From Gemmatimonadaceae bacterium (GTDB lineage Bacteria > Gemmatimonadota > Gemmatimonadetes > Gemmatimonadales > Gemmatimonadaceae): a stretch of DNA of 64,000 nucleotides. The notes beneath the pieces are model-generated. The model was not told the DNA's origin, did not search any database, and saw nothing but the letters and a program-made list of their open reading frames with translations. This document shows positions 16,375 through 25,139 of the stretch, one piece after another. The position numbers and the translations under genes were made by a program. The stretch is from the NCBI GenBank assembly GCA_019752115.1, contig JAIEMN010000019.1, positions 248,001-312,000 on the forward strand. The letters are read 5' to 3'. How positions within the stretch are numbered: the stretch's first letter is position 1; the number at the start of each line of letters is the position of its first letter.

Positions 16375-16412
16375 TCCCCCCTGACCGCTTCCGCCTGACT
16401 TCTGAATTGCGG
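16375..16412. repeat. CTGACC-type repeat in the MFS/VWA intergenic gap
   Basis: CCCCCCTGACCGCTTCCG followed by CCTGACTTCTGAATTGCGG aligns without gaps to the copy inside the MFS gene, with about six differences over roughly 34 bases. It fills much of the 82-bp divergent gap. Confidence 0.65.
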
Positions 16413-16429
16413 TCCATCCGCCCGCTCTC

Positions 16430-17704
16430 ATGCGTTTCCATACGTACACCAAGTTCAATCCCCAGCTCTCGGACGCCGTGGACCTCCAGTCCCTCCTCGA
16501 CCAGCTGGCGGATTTCCTCCTGCAGAGCGGTTTCGCGGGCGGCGAGCAGGGGTTCTGGGGCGAACCGGGAGAGGACCCCGACCGGTCCATCGATGCGCTC
16601 AAGGACGCCATTCTCCGCGCGCTCATCGAAAGCGGGCAGATCACCCCCGAGATGCTCGAAGCGCTCCGCGGTGAGGGCGACGAAGTGAGCGAGGCCAAGC
16701 TCGCCGAACTGCTCGACGGGCTCGTACAGCGGCTCATTCAGGACGGCTTCCTCTCCGTCGATCAACCTGGGCTCATGCCCGCCGGCCATCAGCCGGTGAC
16801 CGGCAAGGGCTCCATCGCGCAGGCCGCCGCCAAGGACGTCCAGTTCAATCTCACCGACAAGGGCGTCGACTTCCTCGGCTTCAAGACGCTGCGCCACCTC
16901 ATGGGCTCCTTCGGCAAGTCGAGCCTCGGGTCGCACGACACGCCGCAGCTCTCCACCGGCGTGGAGAGTGATGCGTTCAGCAAGCCGTACGAGTTTGGCG
17001 ATACGCTCAACCTCGATGTTCCCGGCACACTGGCGAATGCCCTCGCGCGCACCGGTTCACTCGATGTGCCCATCGATCTCGACTACAGCGACCTCATGGT
17101 ACGGCAGAGCGAGTATCGCTCCAGCTGCGCCACGGTGCTGATGCTCGACTGCTCACACTCGATGATTCTGTACGGCGAGGATCGCTTCACGCCGGCCAAG
17201 AAAGTGGCGCTCGCCCTCACGCATCTCATCAAGACGCAGTTCCCGGGCGACACCATTCGCGTGGTGCTCTTCCACGACAGCGCCGAGGAGATCCCGATCG
17301 CCACGCTCGCCAAGTCGCAGGTGGGGCCGTACCACACAAACACCGCCGAGGGGCTCAAGCTGGCGCGCCGCATTCTGATGAGCCAGAAGAAGGACATGCG
17401 GCAGATCATCATGATTACCGACGGCAAGCCCAGCGCGCTCTCGATGCCCGATGGAAGGATCTACAAGAACTCCATGGGGCTCGACGGCTATGTGATCGCC
17501 GAAACGCTTCGCGAGGTGGCTGCGTGTCGCAAGAGCGGGATCATGATCAATACCTTCATGCTCGCTCGGGACCGCGCGCTGGTGGAATTCGTGAAGCGCG
17601 TGAGCGAAATCAGCCGAGGGAAGGCGTATTTCACCAACACGATGAGCTTGGGGCAGTTTGTGTTGATGGACTTCCTGAAGAAAAAGACGAAGCGGGTCAG
17701 CTGA
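16430..17704 (+). CDS. VWA-domain (MIDAS) protein, partner of the AAA ATPase
   Basis: A 424-residue protein whose C-terminal half is a von Willebrand A domain with the MIDAS motif DCSHS (about residues 238-242), the Thr in YHTNTAEGL and the Asp in IMITDGKPS. The N-terminal half is helical and acidic. Such proteins work with MoxR/ChlI ATPases as Mg-dependent adaptor subunits; the ATPase at 10018-11472 is the obvious candidate although five kilobases away. The divergent MFS gene leaves 82 bp upstream. The C-terminus overlaps a 10-bp hairpin. Confidence 0.85.
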   Translation: MRFHTYTKFNPQLSDAVDLQSLLDQLADFLLQSGFAGGEQGFWGEPGEDPDRSIDALKDAILRALIESGQITPEMLEALRGEGDEVSEAKLAELLDGLVQRLIQDGFLSVDQPGLMPAGHQPVTGKGSIAQAAAKDVQFNLTDKGVDFLGFKTLRHLMGSFGKSSLGSHDTPQLSTGVESDAFSKPYEFGDTLNLDVPGTLANALARTGSLDVPIDLDYSDLMVRQSEYRSSCATVLMLDCSHSMILYGEDRFTPAKKVALALTHLIKTQFPGDTIRVVLFHDSAEEIPIATLAKSQVGPYHTNTAEGLKLARRILMSQKKDMRQIIMITDGKPSALSMPDGRIYKNSMGLDGYVIAETLREVAACRKSGIMINTFMLARDRALVEFVKRVSEISRGKAYFTNTMSLGQFVLMDFLKKKTKRVS

Positions 17705-17717
17705 AGGCTGACCCGCT
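17691..17717. terminator. Hairpin at the end of the VWA gene
   Basis: AGCGGGTCAG (17691-17700) pairs perfectly with CTGACCCGCT (17708-17717) around a 7-nt loop that includes the stop codon. No T-run follows, so termination is only possible. It lies between convergent genes. Confidence 0.5.
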
Positions 17718-17744
17718 CGGGAAGAATCGGTATCGGCTGGCGAA

Positions 17745-18527
17745 CTAGCGGCTACCGATCCGGAAGACCATGACCGGAATGGTCATGAGCATGATGCGAA
17801 TGTCTTCCCAGAGCGACTGGCGACGCATGTATTGAATGTCGAACTGCACCTTGCGGCGCACATCGTCGATGGTCTCGTCGTACGGATTCGACACCTGCGC
17901 CAGCCCGGTAATGCCCGGTTTCACACGCTGACGTACCGGATACTCATCGATCTGCTCACGAAGGCGCACGAAGATACTGGGGCGCTCAGGACGCGGGCCC
18001 ACGATGTTCATATCCCCGCGCAGCACATTGAAGAGCTGCGGCAGTTCGTCGATGCGTGTCTTGCGGATGAACTTGCCCACCGCCGTCACGCGGTCGTCGT
18101 CCTTCTTGGCCCATACCGCTTCACCGTTCTTCTCCGCATCGACCTTCATTGAGCGGAACTTGTAAATCGTGAAGGGAATGCCGCCCAAGTCTTCGCGACG
18201 ACGATCATGTAGCGCCCACGTACGATTCCAGCGGCGATCGATACCGACACGAACCTGCGTGTAGAGAATTGGACCGCGCGAAGTTAGGCGGATTACCAGA
18301 GCAGTCAGGGCCATGACCGGCGCGGCGATGATACTCATGATAAGCGCCAATGCGAAATTGAACGCACGGCACAGCAGATCGGACCGCTCGCGCGGTTCGA
18401 ACTCATCCCCGGGTCCAGTCGCCTGCAGAATGGCCGCATCACTCGCTGGCGTCATCGTCTCACGCGGCTTGGCCGCACGAGTACCAGTGGCAATAGGAAT
18501 GACAGAGGCTAGAAATGGAACGGACAT
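17745..18527 (-). CDS. Polyprenyl-phosphate sugar phosphotransferase (initiating EPS transferase)
   Basis: This 260-residue monotopic phosphoglycosyl transferase attaches the first sugar phosphate to undecaprenyl phosphate on the inner leaflet, starting repeat-unit synthesis. One membrane-re-entrant segment (about residues 55-80, FNFALALIMSIIAAPVMAL) precedes the catalytic core: YKFRSMKVDAE, the Asp-Glu catalytic dyad in KTRIDELPQLFNVLRGDM and IVGPRPERP, then KPGITGLAQV. The N-terminal four-helix part of WcaJ/WbaP is missing, so it is a minimal type. It is the last gene of a three-gene minus-strand operon with the export and copolymerase genes, 9 bp after the SLBB gene. Confidence 0.93.
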   Translation of the reverse strand: MSVPFLASVIPIATGTRAAKPRETMTPASDAAILQATGPGDEFEPRERSDLLCRAFNFALALIMSIIAAPVMALTALVIRLTSRGPILYTQVRVGIDRRWNRTWALHDRRREDLGGIPFTIYKFRSMKVDAEKNGEAVWAKKDDDRVTAVGKFIRKTRIDELPQLFNVLRGDMNIVGPRPERPSIFVRLREQIDEYPVRQRVKPGITGLAQVSNPYDETIDDVRRKVQFDIQYMRRQSLWEDIRIMLMTIPVMVFRIGSR

Positions 18528-18536
18528 ACCGAGGCG

Positions 18537-19391
18537 TTAGCCGTCTTTCCGGTTGTAGTACCACATCAGGAACTGCAGTGCGGCGAAGAAGAGCGAAGAA
18601 ACTACGAAAGCGAGCTGAAGTATTGATTGAAAACTGAGCTTCCGCTTCTCAGGAATGCGAACCTCGTCGCCACTCTGAATGTCAATCTGTTCTAGGGTCC
18701 TTCCGTCCTTTACGAGGCGCGAGGATTCCTTGGCGCGCAATAGCACCTTTCCGCCTCGACTTACTTCAAGTTGCTTCAGATTTGCATCGGGGTTCGGCCC
18801 TCCAGCCAACATCACCAAATCACTCACTGGTCGATCAGGCGAAGCGTAGAAGTAGCCCGGGTTACGCACTGCGCCGAGGATCGCTACTCGAGTCAAAGCA
18901 CTCGTTCGAACAGATACCCCCCGCAAGTATCTCGCCACATGCGCACTCATGCGTTCGTCGAGTTCAGACCTAAGGACTCCTCGAAGTGAAATGTCCGGCA
19001 GACTGAAGACAGCGACCTTAAGGCTGTCTCGGACGGATGCCGTGTCTGAACGGGTCGAATCTCGACGCATTGTAATCAAAAACCGATCACCAACGTGGAA
19101 ATCACCAATTTCCAATCGGTTACGAAGGGCAGTCAGCTCCTCGGTCAGACGCCCTCGGGACTCACGCTTCAACCTCGTATCCGTGAGCGCGCGCTCCACC
19201 TCAGTCGCCCGCTGGGCGAGCTCTGCCCGTGTGGCACGCTGCGCTCCCGCCGGAGTTATGGCCTGACCACCACTCTTGCTCCCAGGAAAAACGAGGAGCG
19301 CTGCAACAACTACCGCAGGGATTGATGCACGCATGCGACAGGACGATGTACCTAAGGACTGAGCCAAAAACTTTAGGGCTTTGGAATTCAC
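18537..19391 (-). CDS. SLBB-domain polysaccharide export protein
   Basis: A 284-residue Wza/BexD-related envelope protein for polysaccharide secretion. A signal/anchor (residues of about 20-44) precedes a periplasmic helical part, a poly-export-like stretch (FHVGDRFLITMRRDS) and an SLBB domain (VAILGAVRNPGYFYASPDRPVSDLVMLAGG). The C-terminus has a hydrophobic segment (ILQLAFVVSSLFFAALQFLM), unlike classical lipoprotein Wza; no lipobox is visible. The GTG start at 19391 shares GTGA with the stop of the upstream BY-kinase gene, which favours this start over ATG at 19334. Confidence 0.85.
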   Translation of the reverse strand: MNSKALKFLAQSLGTSSCRMRASIPAVVVAALLVFPGSKSGGQAITPAGAQRATRAELAQRATEVERALTDTRLKRESRGRLTEELTALRNRLEIGDFHVGDRFLITMRRDSTRSDTASVRDSLKVAVFSLPDISLRGVLRSELDERMSAHVARYLRGVSVRTSALTRVAILGAVRNPGYFYASPDRPVSDLVMLAGGPNPDANLKQLEVSRGGKVLLRAKESSRLVKDGRTLEQIDIQSGDEVRIPEKRKLSFQSILQLAFVVSSLFFAALQFLMWYYNRKDG

Positions 19392-21832
19392 GATTCCCGC
19401 CCGCGATTTAGCGCTGCTCTCTTGTCCCCCGGTTCCGAGATACGCGCCGGCTCTTCGTCATGGGCCGCATACTCTCGGTAGTAGGAATAGTACTCGTAGA
19501 CGCCTGTCAACTGGATCCCGTTCAGTACCGCGCCCATCACACGAACTGGCAAAGTGTCCACCACGGCCATCTTTGCCTTCGCCATCTTCCGATCCGTAAT
19601 TCCAGCCCGCAACACGAGTGCCATATTGCCGGTGGCCGTCGCGAGAGCGTAAGCATCAAAGCCCGCGCCAAGCGGCGGCGAGTCAACGATGACAACATCA
19701 TACTCTGCTGTCATCTGACCAATAAGCTGATTCAGGCGAGGAGTGGCCAACAACTCCGGAGCGCGACGACGACGCGCGCCGCCAGGCATAATCGTCAAGT
19801 TCGGGTGTGACGCCGTCGGTTGAAGTACTTCGGCAATCAGGGCAGTGCCATCGAGATATTCCACAAGTCCAGGACGAGTTTCGCATCCGAAAGTCTTTGC
19901 GAGTTCCCCCCTTCTAATGTCTCCGTCGATCAAAAGAGTTCGGGAACCGGCCTCGGCGAAACTCAAAGCTAAATTCGCGGAGATTAGCGATTTACCGTCA
20001 TTGGGACCCGGGCTAGTAATCGTCATGCAGAGAGGGCGTGATGGATCAGCAGCGTACCGTACATTCATGCGAATGGTACGAAACGCTTCTACCACCTGGG
20101 CCGCCTGATCTGCCTGACGACGCTTAACACGAGTGTCGATCACCGGTACGACCCCAAGAACGAATAAGCCGAGATCGTCTGTTGCCTGCTCCGGATACCT
20201 GAAGCGTTTGTCAACCTGATCCAGAAGAATTGCCAAGAACACGCCCAACGCGAGAGCCGCAGCGATTGCTCCGAGAATAATGACTGGCGCCGTGTTTCGC
20301 GTTGGTTTGAGGGGTGGAACCGCGGGACTGAGAATGCTCACATCGGGAATCGTCGCGGCTTCCGCCAACTTGGCTTCCGCCGCCTTTAGATTGAGATTGC
20401 GATACATATCAGCGCTCACTTCAACATTCCGCTTGAGTCGCTGCTCCTCGATCGTTCGGCTAGGAATGCTCTTGAGATCCTTGCTGCTCTTGTCGATCTC
20501 GGATGTGAGCGTTTGCTCGCGCAATCGCAACTGCGCTACATAGCCCTGCAAGGCAGCAGGAACCAGCGTGCTACGAACGCTCGCGAGTGCCGCCTGCTCG
20601 TCCCGGACTTGTTGGGCTTCATCAGTATAGGTCTCGCGAAGTTTCCGGAGCTTGTTTTCTCGTTCATTTTGTTCAGAGAGAACCTTCCGAAGGTTGTCAG
20701 CCGCCGGATCGGTCGCCGCAATCGGAACCGACAGCACCGCTTCCGCGGAGATTGGCGTGCCCGCTCGTGCTTGGTTCAGTATCCGCTCGAGACTCGTCCT
20801 GTCGCGGGAGTATGCGTCAGCCTGAACCTTGTCCCTGAAATAGTTTTCAAAGACAGGGCTGTTGGTCATTTCAATGCCCGGCTGGATCGTCTGCCTTTCG
20901 CTCGGTTCTGTAACCGTGCGAACGCGAAAACTCTCTAGAGCGTTCTCAGCTTCCGTAAGCGATCTTGCAGCATACTGCTGCTGCCCTTCGAGGATGCTCG
21001 CCTGATATGTGATGTTCTTCTTCTTCAGTGCTGTGGCCACTGCCACGAACTGCTCGACCCATGCGTTGAGAGTGGCCGCAGATCGCTGCGCATTCTCCCC
21101 TGTCATGCGAAGAAAAAGAAAGGACGAACCTTCGTTAAGCGTCATTCTGAGCTTACGGATCAACAGCTCGGACGCCTCTCGGGGCGTACGAACGGTGAAT
21201 TCGATGTCTTTCTTTCCCCCAAGTTGTTGAAGCGTTGGCTGCCACTGGAAGCCAAGCTGGCGACCGATAGAATCACCGACGATGCCTTTCTCGACTTCAA
21301 CTCCAGCCTTCAACGAAAGGACGTACCTGCCATTAGAGATCGCTATACGGTAATCTCCTGGTCGCAGGCGCTGCTGATCCGCGCGAAATCCACGGAACGC
21401 TGTGCTGTCACCATCGCGCTTGGGCTCAAGAAACAAGCCGAGATTCGTGACAACGGGATCTGCGATTGCATAGGATCGAAGAAGGTCTTGCCATCCGGAA
21501 GCCTTCAGAAGTTCCTCTGCCTGGATGGGTCCCCGCTCGCCCTTCCCGTCCCGATTGGTCCCCGTGCCCTGTTCGAGCAGGATTGTGGCACTTACCTCAT
21601 ACTCAGGCTCGATGAACTTGGTCGCCCCCCAACCGGCGCCCGCTCCCACCAACCCAAGCAATACGATCAGCCACTTAAAGCGCGAAACAGCCGCCCAATA
21701 GCGCTGAAGGGTAGGCCCCTTAGGCGTCGACGAATCATTGCCACCGTCCCAGTCCCCCTGCTGAACAAATTCCGGGGAAACCTCGGCGCCGCTCTCTCTT
21801 TGGCTGACGGATTGGATCTGCTGACCGGACAT
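19388..21832 (-). CDS. Wzz/Wzc-type polysaccharide copolymerase and tyrosine kinase
   Basis: An 814-residue inner-membrane protein controlling chain length and export. A first TM at about 53-70 and a Wzz domain are followed by coiled-coil and GNVR-like stretches and a second TM at about 515-535. A cytoplasmic BY-kinase comes last: Walker A SPGPNDGKSLIS near residue 610, Walker A' LLIDGDIRRGEL near 635, Walker B VVIVDSPPLG near 715, and a C-terminal Tyr cluster GVYEYYSYYREY. The ATG at 21832 is preferred; the open extension to 21988 is not conserved-looking. It heads the operon with the SLBB and sugar transferase genes, divergent from the sigma-54 regulator. Confidence 0.92.
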   Translation of the reverse strand: MSGQQIQSVSQRESGAEVSPEFVQQGDWDGGNDSSTPKGPTLQRYWAAVSRFKWLIVLLGLVGAGAGWGATKFIEPEYEVSATILLEQGTGTNRDGKGERGPIQAEELLKASGWQDLLRSYAIADPVVTNLGLFLEPKRDGDSTAFRGFRADQQRLRPGDYRIAISNGRYVLSLKAGVEVEKGIVGDSIGRQLGFQWQPTLQQLGGKKDIEFTVRTPREASELLIRKLRMTLNEGSSFLFLRMTGENAQRSAATLNAWVEQFVAVATALKKKNITYQASILEGQQQYAARSLTEAENALESFRVRTVTEPSERQTIQPGIEMTNSPVFENYFRDKVQADAYSRDRTSLERILNQARAGTPISAEAVLSVPIAATDPAADNLRKVLSEQNERENKLRKLRETYTDEAQQVRDEQAALASVRSTLVPAALQGYVAQLRLREQTLTSEIDKSSKDLKSIPSRTIEEQRLKRNVEVSADMYRNLNLKAAEAKLAEAATIPDVSILSPAVPPLKPTRNTAPVIILGAIAAALALGVFLAILLDQVDKRFRYPEQATDDLGLFVLGVVPVIDTRVKRRQADQAAQVVEAFRTIRMNVRYAADPSRPLCMTITSPGPNDGKSLISANLALSFAEAGSRTLLIDGDIRRGELAKTFGCETRPGLVEYLDGTALIAEVLQPTASHPNLTIMPGGARRRRAPELLATPRLNQLIGQMTAEYDVVIVDSPPLGAGFDAYALATATGNMALVLRAGITDRKMAKAKMAVVDTLPVRVMGAVLNGIQLTGVYEYYSYYREYAAHDEEPARISEPGDKRAALNRGRES

Positions 21833-22213
21833 TAGAAATGACGGGATGGGGATCAGGCGTAATGGTCTGACCTTAGACGGCCTAGGAATGTCGCTGGCAA
21901 CACGGTGCGGCGTAAGCGCACCGGCCACGCCGCAACAAAGCAACATTTGCGTGACGTTTTGGGACCTGTTGCAGTCATGAAACGCCAACTGTCGTGCAAA
22001 AGCGACGATTGGCGCTTGACTCCGGGCAGTCCTTGCCGTAATTCGCCCTGTTCAGGTTGGCCAGTCGCAGCCTCACTGCATCATTTATGTAGTGAGACAA
22101 CCGCACCTTGCCAGAGCGTCGCCTCAGCGCCGCACGGCTGTTGCCGGTGGGCATCACTGATCCAGCTGCTGAGCAGGACACACCGGCAGGCGAACGTTCT
22201 ACGCCGATACGCA
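21833..22213. other. Divergent regulatory gap of the EPS operon and the sigma-54 regulator
   Basis: This 381-bp gap separates wzc-like (minus) and the PrsR-like regulator (plus). It should hold promoters for both. GG-N10-GC sigma-54 cores were looked for on both strands; only a moderate minus-strand match was seen (22109-22124, 7 of 11 consensus bases, about 280 bp from the start). No gene is supported here. Confidence 0.4.
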
Positions 22214-23704
22214 ATGACCGATCCATTTCTGAGCGACTCCACCTCGAACGCCGTTCCAGACAAGGGAACAGGACTCCGCATCCTCGTCGTCGATGACGAC
22301 CGGACGCTGCGGGAAGGGTGCGCGTCGGTCCTCCAAATGGATGGGCATGCTGTCACCGCGACTGGCCGGGCCGAGGAGGCCCTTGAGCTGGTCAAGCGGC
22401 GCAAGTTCGACCTGGTGCTGGTGGACCTGTTCATGACCCCGGTCTCCGGGATGGAGATCCTCAAGGCGGCCGTCGAAGCCCATAAGGGCGTCATCGTGGT
22501 CGTCATGACCGGAAACCCCACGGTCCAATCCAGTATCGAGGCGCTCCGCGCCGGCGCTTGGGATTACCTCCCGAAGCCCTTCTCGGCGAGCCATCTCCAG
22601 GTGCTGGTTGGGCGGGCAGCGCACGCTGCGAACGCGAGCCGAGAGACGAAGGAGATCAAGCCGTCGGCGCTCATGACTCAGAGCGGTTCGGGCGAAAGCA
22701 TGGCGCTGCTGGGGGTGTCCCCGGCGTTCCGGAAGGCGGTGGAGCTCGCCCAGAAGGTCGCGGCCACCGACGCCTCGGTCATGATCTCGGGCGAAAGCGG
22801 GACGGGCAAGGAAATGATCGCCCAGTTCATCCATAAGCACAGCCGGCGCACCCAGCGCAAGCTGGTGCCGGTGAACTGCGCCGCTCTCCCCGACAACCTC
22901 CTTGAGTCGGAAATGTTCGGCTACCGGAAAGGCGCCTTTACGGGTGCCGACCGCGACAAGGCCGGCCTGCTCGAGGTGGCCCATCAGGGCACGCTGTTCC
23001 TGGACGAGCTCACCGAAATGACGATGCCGCTCCAAGCCAAGCTCCTGCGCGTTCTGCAGGACGGCGTCGTGCGGCGGCTTGGGTCAGAGACGCAGGACGC
23101 CGTAGTAGACGTGCGCTTCATCTCGGCCACTAACCGGGATCCACAGGAAGCGGTGCAGCAGGGGATCCTGCGCGAAGACCTCTTCTATCGGTTACGCGTC
23201 GTCCCCATCAAGCTGCCGCCCCTGCGGAAGCGCCTGGAAGACATTCCGTTGCTCGCCGAGTTCTTCCTGAAGCGGAGCTGGGAACGGCACCGGAGCAGTG
23301 GAGCGCCCGCGCCGGAGCTGGCCAAGGAAACGGTTGAATTTTTGCAGTCGCGACCGTGGCGCGGCAACGTGCGCGAGCTCCAGAACGTCATCGAGCACGT
23401 GGCGGTGGTGGCCGATGCCGACCGCCCAATCATGCCCGATGACATCCCGGTCTATGATGATGGTGGAGCGGCTCCCTCCGGTGACGGCGGGCTGCCAACC
23501 GGCATCATGAACGAGGCCTTCCACGTGGCCAAGGACAACCTGATCGCCCACTTCGAGAAGGAGTACCTTGGGCGCCTCACGGCCCGGGCGGGCGGCAACA
23601 TGTCCAAGGCGGCGCGTCTGGCCGGAATCGACCGCACGACGCTCTACCGCCTCATGGAGAAGCACGGGTTCAAGCGCGACGCGCTCTCCGGCGCCGCGGA
23701 CTAA
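22214..23704 (+). CDS. Sigma-54-dependent response regulator (PrsR/NtrC type)
   Basis: A 496-residue enhancer-binding protein with receiver (ILVVDDD, phospho-Asp in LVLVDLFMTP, Lys in YLPKPF), a sigma-54 AAA+ domain (GESGTGKE near residue 192, sigma-54 contact loop GAFTGA near 240, LFLDELTEM) and a Fis-type helix-turn-helix (MSKAARLAGIDRTTLYRLM). It should activate RpoN promoters by ATP hydrolysis when phosphorylated. In PEP-CTERM/exosortase loci of other bacteria the equivalent is PrsR, paired with kinase PrsK; no kinase is seen in this window. The start at 22214 matches the receiver boundary. Likely targets include the PEP-CTERM gene at 29849-30562. Confidence 0.93.
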   Translation: MTDPFLSDSTSNAVPDKGTGLRILVVDDDRTLREGCASVLQMDGHAVTATGRAEEALELVKRRKFDLVLVDLFMTPVSGMEILKAAVEAHKGVIVVVMTGNPTVQSSIEALRAGAWDYLPKPFSASHLQVLVGRAAHAANASRETKEIKPSALMTQSGSGESMALLGVSPAFRKAVELAQKVAATDASVMISGESGTGKEMIAQFIHKHSRRTQRKLVPVNCAALPDNLLESEMFGYRKGAFTGADRDKAGLLEVAHQGTLFLDELTEMTMPLQAKLLRVLQDGVVRRLGSETQDAVVDVRFISATNRDPQEAVQQGILREDLFYRLRVVPIKLPPLRKRLEDIPLLAEFFLKRSWERHRSSGAPAPELAKETVEFLQSRPWRGNVRELQNVIEHVAVVADADRPIMPDDIPVYDDGGAAPSGDGGLPTGIMNEAFHVAKDNLIAHFEKEYLGRLTARAGGNMSKAARLAGIDRTTLYRLMEKHGFKRDALSGAAD

Positions 23705-23739
23705 TGCGTTGCGTTAGCATCTCGCTCTGATCAGCCGGC

Positions 23740-25137
23740 ATGCTGTTCAACAGTCTAGAGTTCATTTTTGCCTTCTTGCCAATCGCGTATGCCGTGTTCT
23801 GGCTCTTGCCGAACGCGCGCGCGCGGTACGTGTGGCTCACCATCACCGGATACGTCTTTTACGGGTGGTGGGACCCACGTTTTTGCCTGCTGATGGCGTT
23901 CTCGACCGTCGTGAGCTACACGGCCGGTCTTGGTATTTTGCGCTCCCCGGTGGGAAGCGCCGCACGCAAAGCGTATCTGGTCATCCCCATCAGTGTGGAT
24001 CTCGCACTGCTCGGGTTTTTCAAGTACACGAATTTTGCGCTTGATACCGTGCGGTCCGTGGCATCGGTCGCCGGGATTGATGTTGCCGTGCCGCATCTCA
24101 ACATCATCCTGCCAATCGGCATTTCGTTCTACACCTTCCACACGATCAGTTACATCGTCGACGCGTACCGCGGGGTGATCACGCCGACCCGAAATCTTTG
24201 GGAATTCAGCACTTACGTCTCACTGTTCTCACAGCTGGTTGCCGGCCCGATCGTCCGCTTCCGGCAGATCGAAGAGGACCTCGAGGCGATCGGCACGAGT
24301 AGTCGGACCCGCTGGCTGACCCGCGGCATTTCGTTCTTCTGCGTAGGGCTGGTCGAGAAGGTGTTGGTCGCTGACACCCTTGCGGCCATGGTTGACCCAT
24401 CTTTTGCTCATTGGCGCGAACTGAGCACAGGTGGCGCATGGTTCGCGGTCTTTGGCTACACGTTCCAATTGTTATTTGATTTCTCCGGGTATTCAACGAT
24501 GGCCGTGGGGCTCGGCTACCTATTCGGCATCCGAATTCCACAGAACTTCAACAGCCCCTACAAGGCGCTGAACCCGTCGGATTTCTGGGAACGCTGGCAC
24601 ATTTCGCTGTCGAGCTGCCTCCGTGACTACCTGTATATCCCGCTAGGCGGCAATCGATACGGGACCTGGAAGACGTACCGGAATCTGATGTACACGATGC
24701 TCTTTGGTGGACTCTGGCATGGCGCATCGTGGACGTTCGTGTTCTGGGGGTTCTATCACGGGCTGCTTTTGTGTGCCTACCGAGTCTTCAAGCGACAGTG
24801 GGATGAATTGCCGCGGATGGTGCAGCAGTTCGGAATGTTTGTTGGTGCGCTGATCGGCTGGATCTTTTTCCGTGCCACCTCATTTGGCGAGGCGCTGCAT
24901 CTCCTCCGCGTGCTAGTGGTGCCCACGGAAGGAGCATCCTTCTCCGATCTGAACTCGAAGTTTGTTGCAGCTGTCCTTGCCATCGCTGCCTGGTGGGCGC
25001 TGAAGGGGCCCAACGCATTCGACATCAAGCACGAGTGGACACCGCGTAGGCAGATGTTATTGGCCACCGCGTTTGGCGCCGGGCTGGCTCTGATCGTGAC
25101 GGCGCGGCCGTCGCCATTCCTTTACTTCCAGTTCTAA
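23740..25137 (+). CDS. MBOAT-family O-acyltransferase (AlgI-like)
   Basis: A 465-residue multi-pass membrane protein that passes acyl groups, usually acetyl, across the membrane for polysaccharide O-acylation. It starts MLFNSLEFIFAFLPIAYAVF as AlgI proteins do, has VAGPIVRFRQIEEDL and GYSTMAVGLGYLFGI, and the conserved catalytic His in GGLWHGASWTFVFWG. The SGNH protein that follows after 2 bp is the probable periplasmic partner, as AlgJ/AlgX are for AlgI. It follows the sigma-54 regulator by 35 bp. Confidence 0.93.
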   Translation: MLFNSLEFIFAFLPIAYAVFWLLPNARARYVWLTITGYVFYGWWDPRFCLLMAFSTVVSYTAGLGILRSPVGSAARKAYLVIPISVDLALLGFFKYTNFALDTVRSVASVAGIDVAVPHLNIILPIGISFYTFHTISYIVDAYRGVITPTRNLWEFSTYVSLFSQLVAGPIVRFRQIEEDLEAIGTSSRTRWLTRGISFFCVGLVEKVLVADTLAAMVDPSFAHWRELSTGGAWFAVFGYTFQLLFDFSGYSTMAVGLGYLFGIRIPQNFNSPYKALNPSDFWERWHISLSSCLRDYLYIPLGGNRYGTWKTYRNLMYTMLFGGLWHGASWTFVFWGFYHGLLLCAYRVFKRQWDELPRMVQQFGMFVGALIGWIFFRATSFGEALHLLRVLVVPTEGASFSDLNSKFVAAVLAIAAWWALKGPNAFDIKHEWTPRRQMLLATAFGAGLALIVTARPSPFLYFQF

Positions 25138-25139
25138 TC

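Noticed and set aside
22109-22124. Sigma-54 promoter for the wzc-like operon
   Set aside because: Only 7 of 11 consensus positions match and it lies about 280 bp from the start; not better than chance in 381 bp scanned on both strands.
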